Shown here: positions 17,103-25,350 of the stretch, piece after piece | Numbering within the stretch: the first letter of the stretch is position 1 | Layout of the letters: each line of letters opens with the position of its first letter | NCBI RefSeq assembly: GCF_002806995.1 | Contig: NZ_NIHE01000002.1 | Location: forward strand, 310,001 to 374,000 | DNA: 64,000 nucleotides | Direction: 5' to 3' | Origin: Confluentibacter lentus | GTDB taxonomy: Bacteria > Bacteroidota > Bacteroidia > Flavobacteriales > Flavobacteriaceae | The notes under the pieces: generated by a model | Database searches by the model: none | What the model was told of the DNA's origin: nothing | What the model saw: only the letters and a program-made list of their open reading frames with translations | Translations under genes and position numbers: made by a program

Positions 17103-17579
17103 TTAATTAACACTTATAATAATGGGCAATTTAAACTCGGTCGTTACTTGTTGACCGCGCTTTATTGCTGGGAATATTCTTGGTAAAGAGTCCAAGCTTT
17201 CAGTAAGCAGTTGCTTGATATTTGGTATTTCAGTATTCGTTAACGAATCTATTTTGGTGTCTAACAGAATCAAGTCGCCCGTATCGGTGACTTTAAAATT
17301 CAAGTTAATGGTATCATGAATGTCTTGGGTGACTATAATGGCATCTTTCTGTAAATAGTTGGTAATAAACCCTGTTAATGTTTGTACAAAACAAGTCTTT
17401 TTTTCTTCTTTTGTAGACCTTGAATCGCATACAGAAAACGTGGGATATTCATCAACATCATTCCAATTGAATGTTTGTAGCTCTTCCTTTAAAATGGTTT
17501 CGGAAGACACTTTTTTCACATTAAAATACTCGCACGAACAGAGCATCACTAATAAAAGAAAAGTACTAAATTGCTTCAT
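17103..17579 (-). CDS. Small lipoprotein with a TonB C-terminal-like domain
   Basis: A 158-residue predicted lipoprotein (MLCSC lipobox, lipidated Cys16). The body resembles the TonB C-terminal-like domains of the M56 protein encoded nearby. YPTFSVCDSRSTKEEKKTC aligns with VPVFPGCENLASRDEKMDC, keeping both cysteines and the spacing between them, and the closing strand FKLPIIISVN matches VPYSLPIMFMV. It is the last gene of a minus-strand series with the TPR and M56-TonB genes. It is too short to span the periplasm as a normal TonB would, so it may compete for or bind the same partners. This is inference. Confidence 0.6.
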   Translation of the reverse strand: MKQFSTFLLLVMLCSCEYFNVKKVSSETILKEELQTFNWNDVDEYPTFSVCDSRSTKEEKKTCFVQTLTGFITNYLQKDAIIVTQDIHDTINLNFKVTDTGDLILLDTKIDSLTNTEIPNIKQLLTESLDSLPRIFPAIKRGQQVTTEFKLPIIISVN

Positions 17580-17621
17580 GGATTAAAACAGTTGCCGAAA
17601 AGTACGATATTTTCTTAGATT

Positions 17622-18767
17622 TTAATCGTTTACAGCGCCTTCCTTGATGAATTTTTCATTTTTAAGTTCGCTAATTCGTGCATCTATGTATTCGGCATAA
17701 TTATCTGAAGGAAATCTTCTTTTGAAATCTTCATAAGCCTGTATTTTAGAATCTATATCGGCATAATACCTATCTTTAGTCAATACTAACATAAATTCTG
17801 CTCCGATATTTTCAGGATTCTCTTTTATAGCCTTTTTTAAAGCGGCTATGGCTTCATCATGTTTTTTCTGACTGTTTAAAACGATTGCCAATTGGCCATA
17901 TTCGGCATCCATGGGGTTATCCATTAAATCCAAAGCGTCTTTTATGTACTTTTCTGCATTGACAAAATCATTATTTTTATAATAATAGGTACCAATGGTA
18001 TAAATGGATTTAGCATCTCCCGGATTAAATTCTAAAGCTAATTGTCGTTGTTCAATAGCTTTCTCAAATTCGTATAAATACTCATAACACACACTAAGCT
18101 GTTTATGAACAAATTCCGATGACTCCCCAAGTGCAATCAACTTTTCAAACCAAATGGCTGCATTTCTATAATTTTTCTTCAAATAATAATTTTGGGCCTT
18201 TAAACTGATGAGCTCCAAATTATTTTCATAGGTTTTTAAACCGATATCTGCATAGTCTTCTGCTAATTGATTTTTGCCTTTTTGAAGAAAATATTTAGCA
18301 ATTTTATATATGGCTTTTTGATGGGTTGAATCTAATTGGAATGTAGAATGGTAACTTCCAATAGCCGTGGAATCATTCATTTTTTCTAAGGCTAAGCCCA
18401 ATTGGTAATGGTAATTCGGATTTTTATTATCCATTGCTACCAAATCCTTAAAAACCACTGAAGCCTCCTTATTCTTTTTTGTTTGGGAAAGTAATATGGC
18501 ATATTCAAATGTTGTTAAGGCATCAGTAGGGTTAGCGCTAATATGTGCCTCGTAATTTTTTAGTGCTTCATCGTAATTACCAATGGCGACATAAGATTTT
18601 GCCATTTTATTATACACTTCGCTCGGTGTTTTATATAACTTGTAGTGTTCAATAGCTTTGGAATAGTTTCCTAAAACATACAAACTATCTGCAAGGTTTA
18701 AAACCGAAGTTTGGGCTTCGGTTCTAAACATAATTAATAATAAAAAAATTAAAGCAGATCTTATCAT
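17622..18767 (-). CDS. Tetratricopeptide repeat protein
   Basis: A 381-residue protein with a signal peptide ending RTEAQ, followed by about nine TPR units that cover the mature chain (for example AIEHYKLYKTPSEVYNKMAK and DAKSIYTIGTYYYKNNDFVN). TPR arrays mediate protein-protein contacts; here the protein would be periplasmic. It lies 21 nt downstream of the M56-TonB gene and belongs to the BlaI-headed cluster, so a scaffold role for that system is likely but unproven. Confidence 0.8.
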   Translation of the reverse strand: MIRSALIFLLLIMFRTEAQTSVLNLADSLYVLGNYSKAIEHYKLYKTPSEVYNKMAKSYVAIGNYDEALKNYEAHISANPTDALTTFEYAILLSQTKKNKEASVVFKDLVAMDNKNPNYHYQLGLALEKMNDSTAIGSYHSTFQLDSTHQKAIYKIAKYFLQKGKNQLAEDYADIGLKTYENNLELISLKAQNYYLKKNYRNAAIWFEKLIALGESSEFVHKQLSVCYEYLYEFEKAIEQRQLALEFNPGDAKSIYTIGTYYYKNNDFVNAEKYIKDALDLMDNPMDAEYGQLAIVLNSQKKHDEAIAALKKAIKENPENIGAEFMLVLTKDRYYADIDSKIQAYEDFKRRFPSDNYAEYIDARISELKNEKFIKEGAVND

Positions 18768-18788
18768 TTACTAAAAAGCAATATTAAA

Positions 18789-20657
18789 TCATTTTTTTTC
18801 TGATTCAGGTTCATCACCTTGAACCACAAAAACAATGGGTAAAGAATATGGTACAATAACGGGGTATCCTTTTTGTTTACCGGGTTGCATTGCTGGTAAT
18901 AATTTAATAACTCGAATGGTTTCGGCTTCTAATGCAGGGTGAGACGCTCTTGATTTTACATCTACAATATTACCTTCTGTATTAATCTTAAACATGGTGG
19001 TAATACGTTGTCTACCAGATAACCCTAAATCACTTGCTAAGTCTGTATTGAATTTTTTACTAACAAATTCTTGAATCTTATCAGATGTGCATCTTTTCTT
19101 TTCATCATTAGAAGCTAAATCTTCACAACCTGGAAATACGGGTACTTGCTCTATAACTGCAAAAGGCACTTCAACGATTTCATCGTAACCAACTATAACG
19201 GTTTCACTTAACATTAATATGTCCTCTCCCTCTGTTATACTAGGTTTTATATTTGTATTATTAGTATTGGATGTTTCATCTGTGCCCGCTACCATAAACA
19301 TAATAGGTAAAGAATATGGAACAATTACTTTTTTACCATTATGCTCTCCAGGCACCATTTTCGGCAAGGTATTAATAACCCGAATGGCTTCTGTTTCTAA
19401 AGAAGGATGTGGCGCTCTTGATTGTACACCTACAATATTACCATCAACATCAATTTTAAAAATAACGTTTATGCGCTGCCTGCCTTTTAAACCTAATTTA
19501 ACTGCCATATCTGTATTAAAATTTTTGCCAATATGTTCTGTAATACTTTTTGATGTACAGTCCATTTTTTCATCCCTAGAAGCTAAATTTTCACAACCTG
19601 GGAATACTGGCACCTTATCTATAACAGCGAAGGGAACTTCTAATTCATCTTTGTATTTCTCTTTTAATTTTAAAAGTCTTTCTTCTTTTTCCTTTTTGGT
19701 TTCTTCGCTTTCCTCAGGTGGAGGTGGTGGTGGCGGTGTCAATTCTTCTAAATTCTGTTCTTCTTTCTGAGGTACTTTGTCATCGTTTTGAGCGAAAGAT
19801 GATGTATATATTAACATCCCAAAAACTAATGGAATGAGCATTATATACTTCAGCAAATTGATTTGTTTTGATTTTGATTTTTGTAACATAACGATTCGTT
19901 TTTTGATTAATGATTGTTTAAAAAATGGATTGATGAATGACATATTATGAGTTTGAAAAACTTGTGATAACAAGTTTTGATAATATTGTGATTTATCTTG
20001 ATGTTTCACGGCTTCTTGGTCGGCTATAAACTCATGCAGCGTCATAATTCTATTTTGGTACATATAAACCATTGGATTAAACCAATAGAGAATACGCATG
20101 ACTTCAAAAAACAATAAATCGAAGGTGTGTTTTTCTTTTACATGTACCATTTCATGCTTTAAAATGGCGTCTTTATCTTTTTCATTTAAACGTTCCCCTA
20201 AAAATATATAATGGAAAAAAGAAAACGCCGCATTACTATTTAAAAGGTTTATGATGAGCAAATTACCAAACTTGCTTTTTGGATTTTTGATAAGCATTAA
20301 AATTACTTTTGCAATTTTAAAGGCAAATAAGAGTGCCGCTAATGTGATTCCTAAATATAATATGTTTTCCCAAGTCCAAAATGGTTTCGATTCTATGATG
20401 ACCGTTTCCAGTTGTATGGTATTTTGGTTTGTTGGCGTATTACCAATGATAACTTCAGGAAGGTTTACAATATATTGTTGCGGTATGGTATTTTTAAATG
20501 CGTCCAATCTAATGAATGGAATAAAAACAGACAGCAGCGCTGTGGCAAGCAAATAAATTCGGTTCCAATTAAAAAAGGTTTCTTTTTTTAAAAAGGCATC
20601 ATAAATCATTAAAAACACCAATTGAAATGCCGCAACTTGTATAATGTATGGTACCAT
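18789..20657 (-). CDS. M56 family (BlaR1-like) membrane metallopeptidase fused to two TonB C-terminal domains
   Basis: A 622-residue fusion. The N-terminal 290 residues form a BlaR1/MecR1-type M56 domain with several membrane helices, the zinc motif HEMVH (168-172) and a further HEFIADQEA helix (208-216). After the last helix (about 271-289) comes a proline-rich linker (seven prolines near 308-314). Two TonB-like domains follow (about 341-470 and 497-613), each with VPVFPGCE and two conserved cysteines. It lacks the penicillin-binding sensor of true BlaR1. It lies 2 nt after a BlaI-type repressor gene, whose product M56 proteases typically cleave. A periplasmic signal sensed through TonB-like domains is plausible. 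Confidence 0.85.
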   Translation of the reverse strand: MVPYIIQVAAFQLVFLMIYDAFLKKETFFNWNRIYLLATALLSVFIPFIRLDAFKNTIPQQYIVNLPEVIIGNTPTNQNTIQLETVIIESKPFWTWENILYLGITLAALLFAFKIAKVILMLIKNPKSKFGNLLIINLLNSNAAFSFFHYIFLGERLNEKDKDAILKHEMVHVKEKHTFDLLFFEVMRILYWFNPMVYMYQNRIMTLHEFIADQEAVKHQDKSQYYQNLLSQVFQTHNMSFINPFFKQSLIKKRIVMLQKSKSKQINLLKYIMLIPLVFGMLIYTSSFAQNDDKVPQKEEQNLEELTPPPPPPPEESEETKKEKEERLLKLKEKYKDELEVPFAVIDKVPVFPGCENLASRDEKMDCTSKSITEHIGKNFNTDMAVKLGLKGRQRINVIFKIDVDGNIVGVQSRAPHPSLETEAIRVINTLPKMVPGEHNGKKVIVPYSLPIMFMVAGTDETSNTNNTNIKPSITEGEDILMLSETVIVGYDEIVEVPFAVIEQVPVFPGCEDLASNDEKKRCTSDKIQEFVSKKFNTDLASDLGLSGRQRITTMFKINTEGNIVDVKSRASHPALEAETIRVIKLLPAMQPGKQKGYPVIVPYSLPIVFVVQGDEPESEKK

Positions 20658-20659
20658 GA

Positions 20660-21019
20660 CTATTCTTTTTTATTGATTTCCTTTAAAACAGATTCCAAAT
20701 CCTTTAAACTGATGTCATTTTTCTTCACGAAAAAGGACACCATGCTTTTAAATGATCCTTCAAAATAATTATCCACCAATTTATTTATAGATTGGTTACT
20801 ATAATCTTGCTGTTGAATTACAGGGAAATACACATGTCCCTTACCTTCTTTTTCATAATCTACAAAACCTTTGTTTTCTAAAATCCTTACGATGGTAGAA
20901 ACCGTATTATAAGCAGGTTTGGGCTCTGGGAATTCTTCAACAATAGCTTTTACATTGGCCTTTTTTAATTGCCAAAGTATTTGCATGATATCTTCTTCTG
21001 CTTTTGTTAACTGTTTCAT
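20660..21019 (-). CDS. BlaI/MecI/CopY family transcriptional repressor
   Basis: A 119-residue winged-helix repressor opening LTKAEEDIMQILWQLKKANVKA, with the recognition region AYNTVSTIVRILENKGFV and a C-terminal dimerisation helix. Family members bind dyad operators and are inactivated by proteolysis through a cognate M56 protease. That protease-like gene follows after 2 nt. Three palindromic operator candidates bracket the promoter upstream, consistent with autoregulation. There is no beta-lactamase in the window. Confidence 0.92.
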   Translation of the reverse strand: MKQLTKAEEDIMQILWQLKKANVKAIVEEFPEPKPAYNTVSTIVRILENKGFVDYEKEGKGHVYFPVIQQQDYSNQSINKLVDNYFEGSFKSMVSFFVKKNDISLKDLESVLKEINKKE

Positions 21020-21126
21020 ATATAATTTTTTATTGTTCTATTTTTGTCAGATGCAACATTCATTTTTAATATTCAAATTCAATTAAATATTCGTTCATGA
21101 ATGTGTCTTTTTTTAATATAATTTTA

Positions 21127-21191
21127 CAACTAATAACTTAGTTGAACAAAACAAATATAACTAAAATTTTAGTTTGAACTAATTTTTTAGT
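21127..21191. promoter_or_regulatory. BlaI-type operator cluster around a minus-strand -7 element
   Basis: Three dyads with AACTAA/TTAGTT or ACTAA/TTAGT half-sites occur: CAACTAA-TAAC-TTAGTTG (21127-21144), the perfect ACTAAAATTTTAGT (21160-21173), and ACTAATTTTTTAGT (21178-21191). Between the first and second lies CAAATATA (21152-21159), which reads TATATTTG on the minus strand, a -7 element for blaI. Binding here would block blaI and possibly the divergent DUF456 gene. Confidence 0.65.
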
Positions 21192-21219
21192 TAAAATATT
21201 TCAACAATAAAATTTTTAT

Positions 21220-21723
21220 ATGGATATTATTTTAATCATCGTAGCGGCTTTATTAATGATTCTGGGCATTTTAGGAAGCTTTCTGCCGGTTATTCCGGGA
21301 CCCTTTTCCAGTTGGGCTGGTCTGCTGCTGCTCTATCTTACCGAAGCCATTCCTACTAATTTAACCTTAATAATTATCACATTTATTGTTGCGGTACTAA
21401 TAACAGTATTAGATTATATCATTCCATCCATGGGTACGAAACGATTTGGAGGTACAAAAGCTGGAGTTATTGGCACTTCGGTAGGATTGGTTGTCGGTTT
21501 ATTAGCTCCGATTCCCGGAGGTATCATCATTGGCCCGTTTCTTGGGGCATTTATTGGTGAGTTGATAAATAAAAGTAATTCTAAAGCAGCATTAAAGGCA
21601 GCGTTTGGAAGTTTTATTGGTTTTTTAGCCTCTACCTTTATAAAATTTATAGTGACGGTGATTTATTTGGGACTATTTATCTCCATTATTTGGAAACATA
21701 AAGAAGTGATTTTTTCTTTCTAA
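21220..21723 (+). CDS. DUF456 family membrane protein
   Basis: A 167-residue, glycine-rich, highly hydrophobic protein with about four to five membrane helices. DUF456 signatures are ILGSFLPVIPGPFSSWAG and the LDYIIPSMGTKRFGGTKAG loop followed by PIPGGIIIGPFLGAFIGEL. The function of the family is not known. It is divergent from the blaI cluster and shares its operator region, so it could be under the same control. A hairpin follows its stop. Confidence 0.88.
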   Translation: MDIILIIVAALLMILGILGSFLPVIPGPFSSWAGLLLLYLTEAIPTNLTLIIITFIVAVLITVLDYIIPSMGTKRFGGTKAGVIGTSVGLVVGLLAPIPGGIIIGPFLGAFIGELINKSNSKAALKAAFGSFIGFLASTFIKFIVTVIYLGLFISIIWKHKEVIFSF

Positions 21724-21730
21724 AAAGAAG

Positions 21731-21763
21731 AAGTCCCGTGGGTCTCTCACCTCCACGGGACTT
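21731..21763. terminator. Hairpin after the DUF456 gene
   Basis: An 11-bp stem AAGTCCCGTGG / CCACGGGACTT with an 11-nt loop lies 8 nt after the stop. The T-rich flank is on the minus-strand side, so it may stop transcription from either direction. Confidence 0.55.
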
Positions 21764-21923
21764 ATGTAAATTGCTATTATCAACATAAAAATTGAGGGAT
21801 CAATTAATTTTGAAGTGTTGACAACACAAAGATAATTATTCAATTTTTGTTTAAGATGCGGAAAAACCGTAACCAAGTTGCGGTTAATACCTAAAAGCTA
21901 GACGGAGCTTTGATTTTCCTCAA

Positions 21924-21957
21924 ATAAAAAAAATGTTAAAATTAAAATTTTAACATT
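21924..21957 (-). terminator. Terminator of the NarL-type two-component pair
   Basis: A perfect 12-bp AT-rich stem (21932-21943 with 21946-21957) is followed on the minus strand by a run of seven T. It sits 28 nt past the regulator's stop. Confidence 0.6.
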
Positions 21958-21984
21958 CTATAAGATGAAAAATATTACATTAAC

Positions 21985-22659
21985 CTAAACAAAACCTTTT
22001 TTTCTTGCTTCCTCGAGCAATGTTTCGTCTTGTCCGTCTTCGACCATAAACAAATCCTTAAGTTGCTTTTTACGCTTTTCAACGGCACTTAAGGAAATAT
22101 CTAAATGCGATGCTAAATTTTTGGTTTTTACACCTTGTGACAGCAAATGGAGTATTTTTCTGTTTTTTTCATCGATAACAATGTCTGTGGTAATGGATTT
22201 TCGAATATGGCTATTTACAGTGCCACTATAAAAAGGTGGATTTTTAAGGACTGCTTGAAATGCGCTAGCCAATTCGCTAGATGTTAAATCGCTTTTTATT
22301 AAAAACCCTTCTGGGTCAATGTTTTTTATAATATTATGGATTCTGAAAGACTCATTGAACATGGTTAGAATAATAATTTTGGCCTTGGGCAAAATAGTAC
22401 GGGCATATTCTGCCAAATCTTCACCAGATTGCATTAAACCATCTTTAGATGCTGGTAAACTAATATCAACAAATAACACATCGTAAGGCAGGCCCTTTTC
22501 CAAGGATTTATCCATAAATTTTATAGCTTCATCGCAATTATTGGCAATATCTATATATAATTCTTGATTGGTTTTTTTAGTAAATTGTAACGTATTTTGG
22601 TACCCTTCTATAATCATAGGGTGATCATCAATCATCAATATTCTAATTTTTTCTGACAT
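21985..22659 (-). CDS. NarL/LuxR-type response regulator
   Basis: A 224-residue regulator. The receiver domain has the acidic pair D11-D12, phospho-acceptor Asp65 (VLFVDISLP), a Thr in IILTMFNES and Lys in FLIKSDL. The C-terminal helix-turn-helix of LuxR type reads ILHLLSQGVKTKNLASHLDI then SAVEKRKKQLKDLF. It follows its kinase by 16 nt and is closed by a terminator. The regulon is not evident. Confidence 0.92.
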   Translation of the reverse strand: MSEKIRILMIDDHPMIIEGYQNTLQFTKKTNQELYIDIANNCDEAIKFMDKSLEKGLPYDVLFVDISLPASKDGLMQSGEDLAEYARTILPKAKIIILTMFNESFRIHNIIKNIDPEGFLIKSDLTSSELASAFQAVLKNPPFYSGTVNSHIRKSITTDIVIDEKNRKILHLLSQGVKTKNLASHLDISLSAVEKRKKQLKDLFMVEDGQDETLLEEARKKGFV

Positions 22660-22675
22660 GTTTTAAATGGGCAGG

Positions 22676-24721
22676 TTAAGTGGGTATATTAATTTTTATG
22701 GTTGTTCCTTTATTTTTTTCTGAAGCTATATTTAATGTCCCATTAATTTCTTTGATACGGGAATTTATATTTTTCAGTCCGATTCCTGATTTTCCTTTAC
22801 TAACATCAAATCCAGAACCATCATCTACAATCAATAAGCAAATTACATCATTTTTTAATTTAAAGCTAATTTTAATCTTTTTGGCATTGGCATGCTTATA
22901 AATATTATGCAATGACTCTTGTACAATTCTATAAATATGAATTTTATTTTTGTTAGAAATCTCATCCCAATTAATAGTGCCATCATGATCTATTTTATAC
23001 TTTAAATTATAAACGGCAGTTTGGGTTTCTACCAATGTATTAATGATATCAACAAAGCCTGAACCTGCAACAAAATCGGTGTTCAGCTCATGGGATACTT
23101 TTCTAATATCATGCTCAATAGTTTTAAGTTCATTAATATATTGACCCCTTGTTTTAATGGCATCTGGTGTTGTGCCCATATTTAAACTATCAAGACTTAA
23201 TCTAGTACCAAACAAACGCCCCAAAATACCATCATGCAATTCTTGTGAAATACGTTTTTTCTCTAAGGTTCTAGCCTCTTCAACACTTTCATTCTGATTT
23301 AACATAAGGTTATATATTTCTTCATTGGCTTCTTGTTGCTTTTGAATAAACTTTAACTCTTTGTTTTTATTTCTTTGGGTTATAACTATGTAAATTAAAA
23401 ATGAGCTTATTATAAGGACGATAGACGTTATTAATAACCACATGCGCTCTCGTGCTATTTTAATGTTTTCTTCTTCAATTTTATCAGTTTCGTATTGAAT
23501 TCTGGTGAATTTGTTTCTAATAGACCTTTCGTGTTTTAAAAGGCTATCATTAAGTTTTATGTACTCGCTATAATACTTTACGGCAATGCTATCTTCTTCA
23601 ACCTCGGCTAAAACAGAATACGATTCCAATAAATCATCTGTGTACTTTGGGTAAGCAATATCCTTTGCCCGATACGCATAATACTTAGCTGAATCCTTTT
23701 GATTTTTGAAGTGATAATATTTTGCCAAATGCTGATTGATGACGATGGTTTTATAACTATCTCCTATGCTATCACAAATCCGCAACGCTTTAAGAAACAA
23801 CCCAGGAAGTTGCTCATAATTTTTAGATAAAAATAGGGTGTGCGCATAGTTGTCAAGGACAACTGCATAAAAATCGGGCCTTTCAAGTCTCAAATTTTTA
23901 TTTTCGAAAATCTCGTTATAGTATTTAATTGCCAGATTGTAGTCTTTAGAACTTTTATAAACATTAGCCAAATTGTTTATTTGGTCATCAATGAGATAAT
24001 CATTATTATCTTTTAATCGCTTTTTTAAATCGATGGCTTTTAGATTGTATTTTATAGATTCATCGAATTGAGAAAGCTCTTTGAATAAAATGCCTAGGTT
24101 GTTATAGAAATAAGACTTGTATCTTATAACCTCATTAGATTCATCCAATTGGTCTAGTAAAGATATACCTCTTATAGAAGTTATCTCGCTACCTGTATAA
24201 TCCTTATCATCTTGTTGAAGTAACGCTATGTCGAGCAATACTACGGCTGTGTTAAAATTATCATTCAGGGCAGAATATAATTTTTCAGCTTTGTAATCAT
24301 AGTAATACGCGCTATCAATAGATTTGTTGTAAAAATAATAACCTAGATTTTTATTTGTTTCAGCTAGGGATACAGAATCATTTAATTTAGCCGACAATTT
24401 TAACGCTTTGTGGTTATCCTTTAAAAACATAGTATTATTATATTTTGTTTTTAAATGGCTAAAATGATAATCTCTATTACTATCAAAGTATACAGAAGAT
24501 AATACTAAATAGCTTTTAAGTTTAAGCGAATCTAAATCATATTGCTCGGAAAGTGTTTTAGCTCGTATCGCATTTTTTAATCTGAATTCAACATTCGATG
24601 CATTGCTATTTGAATGTTTCAAATAAAGCATAATACTGTCAATAACAGCTCTATTGTTATCTTTTTGAGCAAAAGAAGTACATGAAAAAAAAATCGCTAA
24701 AATAAAAATTCTGAGATTCAA
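22676..24721 (-). CDS. NarX-type sensor histidine kinase with periplasmic TPR domain
   Basis: A 681-residue kinase: signal peptide (1-18), a long TPR-like helical region (about 45-400), one membrane helix (about 428-448), and a coiled coil. A HisKA_3 domain follows with His496 in ISQELHDGILGRL, and the HATPase domain contains HNIYKHANAKKI and VDDGSGFDV. The cognate LuxR-type regulator follows. The TPR part is expected in the periplasm and would sense a protein or peptide ligand. A 49-residue lipoprotein is encoded upstream on the same strand. Confidence 0.92.
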   Translation of the reverse strand: MNLRIFILAIFFSCTSFAQKDNNRAVIDSIMLYLKHSNSNASNVEFRLKNAIRAKTLSEQYDLDSLKLKSYLVLSSVYFDSNRDYHFSHLKTKYNNTMFLKDNHKALKLSAKLNDSVSLAETNKNLGYYFYNKSIDSAYYYDYKAEKLYSALNDNFNTAVVLLDIALLQQDDKDYTGSEITSIRGISLLDQLDESNEVIRYKSYFYNNLGILFKELSQFDESIKYNLKAIDLKKRLKDNNDYLIDDQINNLANVYKSSKDYNLAIKYYNEIFENKNLRLERPDFYAVVLDNYAHTLFLSKNYEQLPGLFLKALRICDSIGDSYKTIVINQHLAKYYHFKNQKDSAKYYAYRAKDIAYPKYTDDLLESYSVLAEVEEDSIAVKYYSEYIKLNDSLLKHERSIRNKFTRIQYETDKIEEENIKIARERMWLLITSIVLIISSFLIYIVITQRNKNKELKFIQKQQEANEEIYNLMLNQNESVEEARTLEKKRISQELHDGILGRLFGTRLSLDSLNMGTTPDAIKTRGQYINELKTIEHDIRKVSHELNTDFVAGSGFVDIINTLVETQTAVYNLKYKIDHDGTINWDEISNKNKIHIYRIVQESLHNIYKHANAKKIKISFKLKNDVICLLIVDDGSGFDVSKGKSGIGLKNINSRIKEINGTLNIASEKNKGTTIKINIPT

Positions 24722-24743
24722 TACAACGACATATAAGGTATCT

Positions 24744-24751
24744 CAAATGTA
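24744..24751 (-). promoter_or_regulatory. -7 element of the NarX-type kinase gene
   Basis: CAAATGTA reads TACATTTG on the minus strand, matching TAnnTTTG, 23 nt from the kinase start. No clear TTG at -33 is visible because the preceding terminator hairpin occupies that area. Confidence 0.35.
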
Positions 24752-24776
24752 TCTATAATTTTTCTTTTTTAAAAGA

Positions 24777-24807
24777 GAAAGCCTTTATCTTAAAGATAAA
24801 GGCTTTC
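24777..24807 (-). terminator. Strong terminator between the small lipoprotein gene and the kinase
   Basis: A 15-bp perfect inverted repeat (24777-24791 with 24793-24807) lies 22 nt past the stop of the 49-codon gene. It is followed on the minus strand by TCTTTTAAAAAAG. It shows that the small gene is its own transcription unit. Confidence 0.75.
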
Positions 24808-24829
24808 ATTATATTAAGTGAATTTGATA

Positions 24830-24979
24830 TTATCTATTTTTAATATCACCATCACCACCAATTACAACAATTGGAGCTGGGGCATCTAATAAATCGTCTT
24901 CATTTAAGTCTTGTTTAGTACAAGATGATAAAGTTCCAATAAGCACGGCTAATAATAAGGTAAATTTTAGGGTTTTCAT
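24830..24979 (-). CDS. Small 49-residue lipoprotein
   Basis: An ORF of 49 codons from ATG at 24979 to TAA at 24830. The product has a basic start (MKTLKF), a hydrophobic core (TLLLAVLIGT), and a lipobox LSSC with lipidated Cys20. A 29-residue acidic tail follows (TKQDLNEDDLLDAPAP, then a Val/Ile stretch and GGDGD). Codon use and the dedicated terminator support a real gene. It is exported and lipidated with only about 30 mature residues, so it cannot be an enzyme. Its position before a NarX-type kinase with a periplasmic TPR sensor suggests a ligand or signal peptide role, which is inference. Confidence 0.7.
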   Translation of the reverse strand: MKTLKFTLLLAVLIGTLSSCTKQDLNEDDLLDAPAPIVVIGGDGDIKNR

Positions 24980-25350
24980 ATGTATTCAATTTTAAGGTTA
25001 TACAGTTTTTCTCTAATTATGTTTAAAAATTTTAAAATGTTTGCATGGATTTTGAAACCAAAATCGTTGCTGAGGGAAAAAATGGATAATTAACTTAAAA
25101 TCGAATGCACAAAAAATGGCACAGATTTATTATTTCAATTTTTGAGGGAAATGACCGTTAAGTCAAAAAATGGATTAATCTATCTTACTGAACTGAGGGG
25201 AAATTTGGAGCGTTCGATAAGATGATGTAAATGTATGTCAAACGATTGAGTGAATTGTAATAAAATCGATTAAATGTATGATTTAAACGATAAAGTGTTA
25301 TTTTGAAAGATAGTTATTAACTTTTACCTGTTGATAACTCTTTAGGAAAA
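24980..25350. promoter_or_regulatory. Non-coding region with CGATWRRRTG repeat array
   Basis: No gene is supported in this roughly 370-nt stretch. It holds four same-strand copies of CGATWRRRTG at 25215, 25243, 25267 and 25288, spaced 28, 24 and 21 nt. Three imperfect TGAGGG(G)AAA words lie at 25071, 25143 and 25194. These may be regulator binding sites for the small lipoprotein gene transcribed leftward. Confidence 0.4.

Noticed and set aside
19219-19770. Open frame of about 183 codons on the plus strand inside the M56-TonB gene
   Set aside because: It is antisense to a clear coding gene with conserved motifs and has no signal or domain of its own; low-complexity proline/glycine codons of the linker create it.
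18789-21019. Beta-lactam resistance operon (blaR1-blaI)
   Set aside because: No beta-lactamase or penicillin-binding sensor domain; the M56 protein carries TonB-like domains instead.
25071-25203. Three TGAGGG(G)AAA words as a regulatory repeat
   Set aside because: Copies differ and spacing is irregular (72 and 51 nt); weaker than the nearby CGAT array, so not claimed separately.
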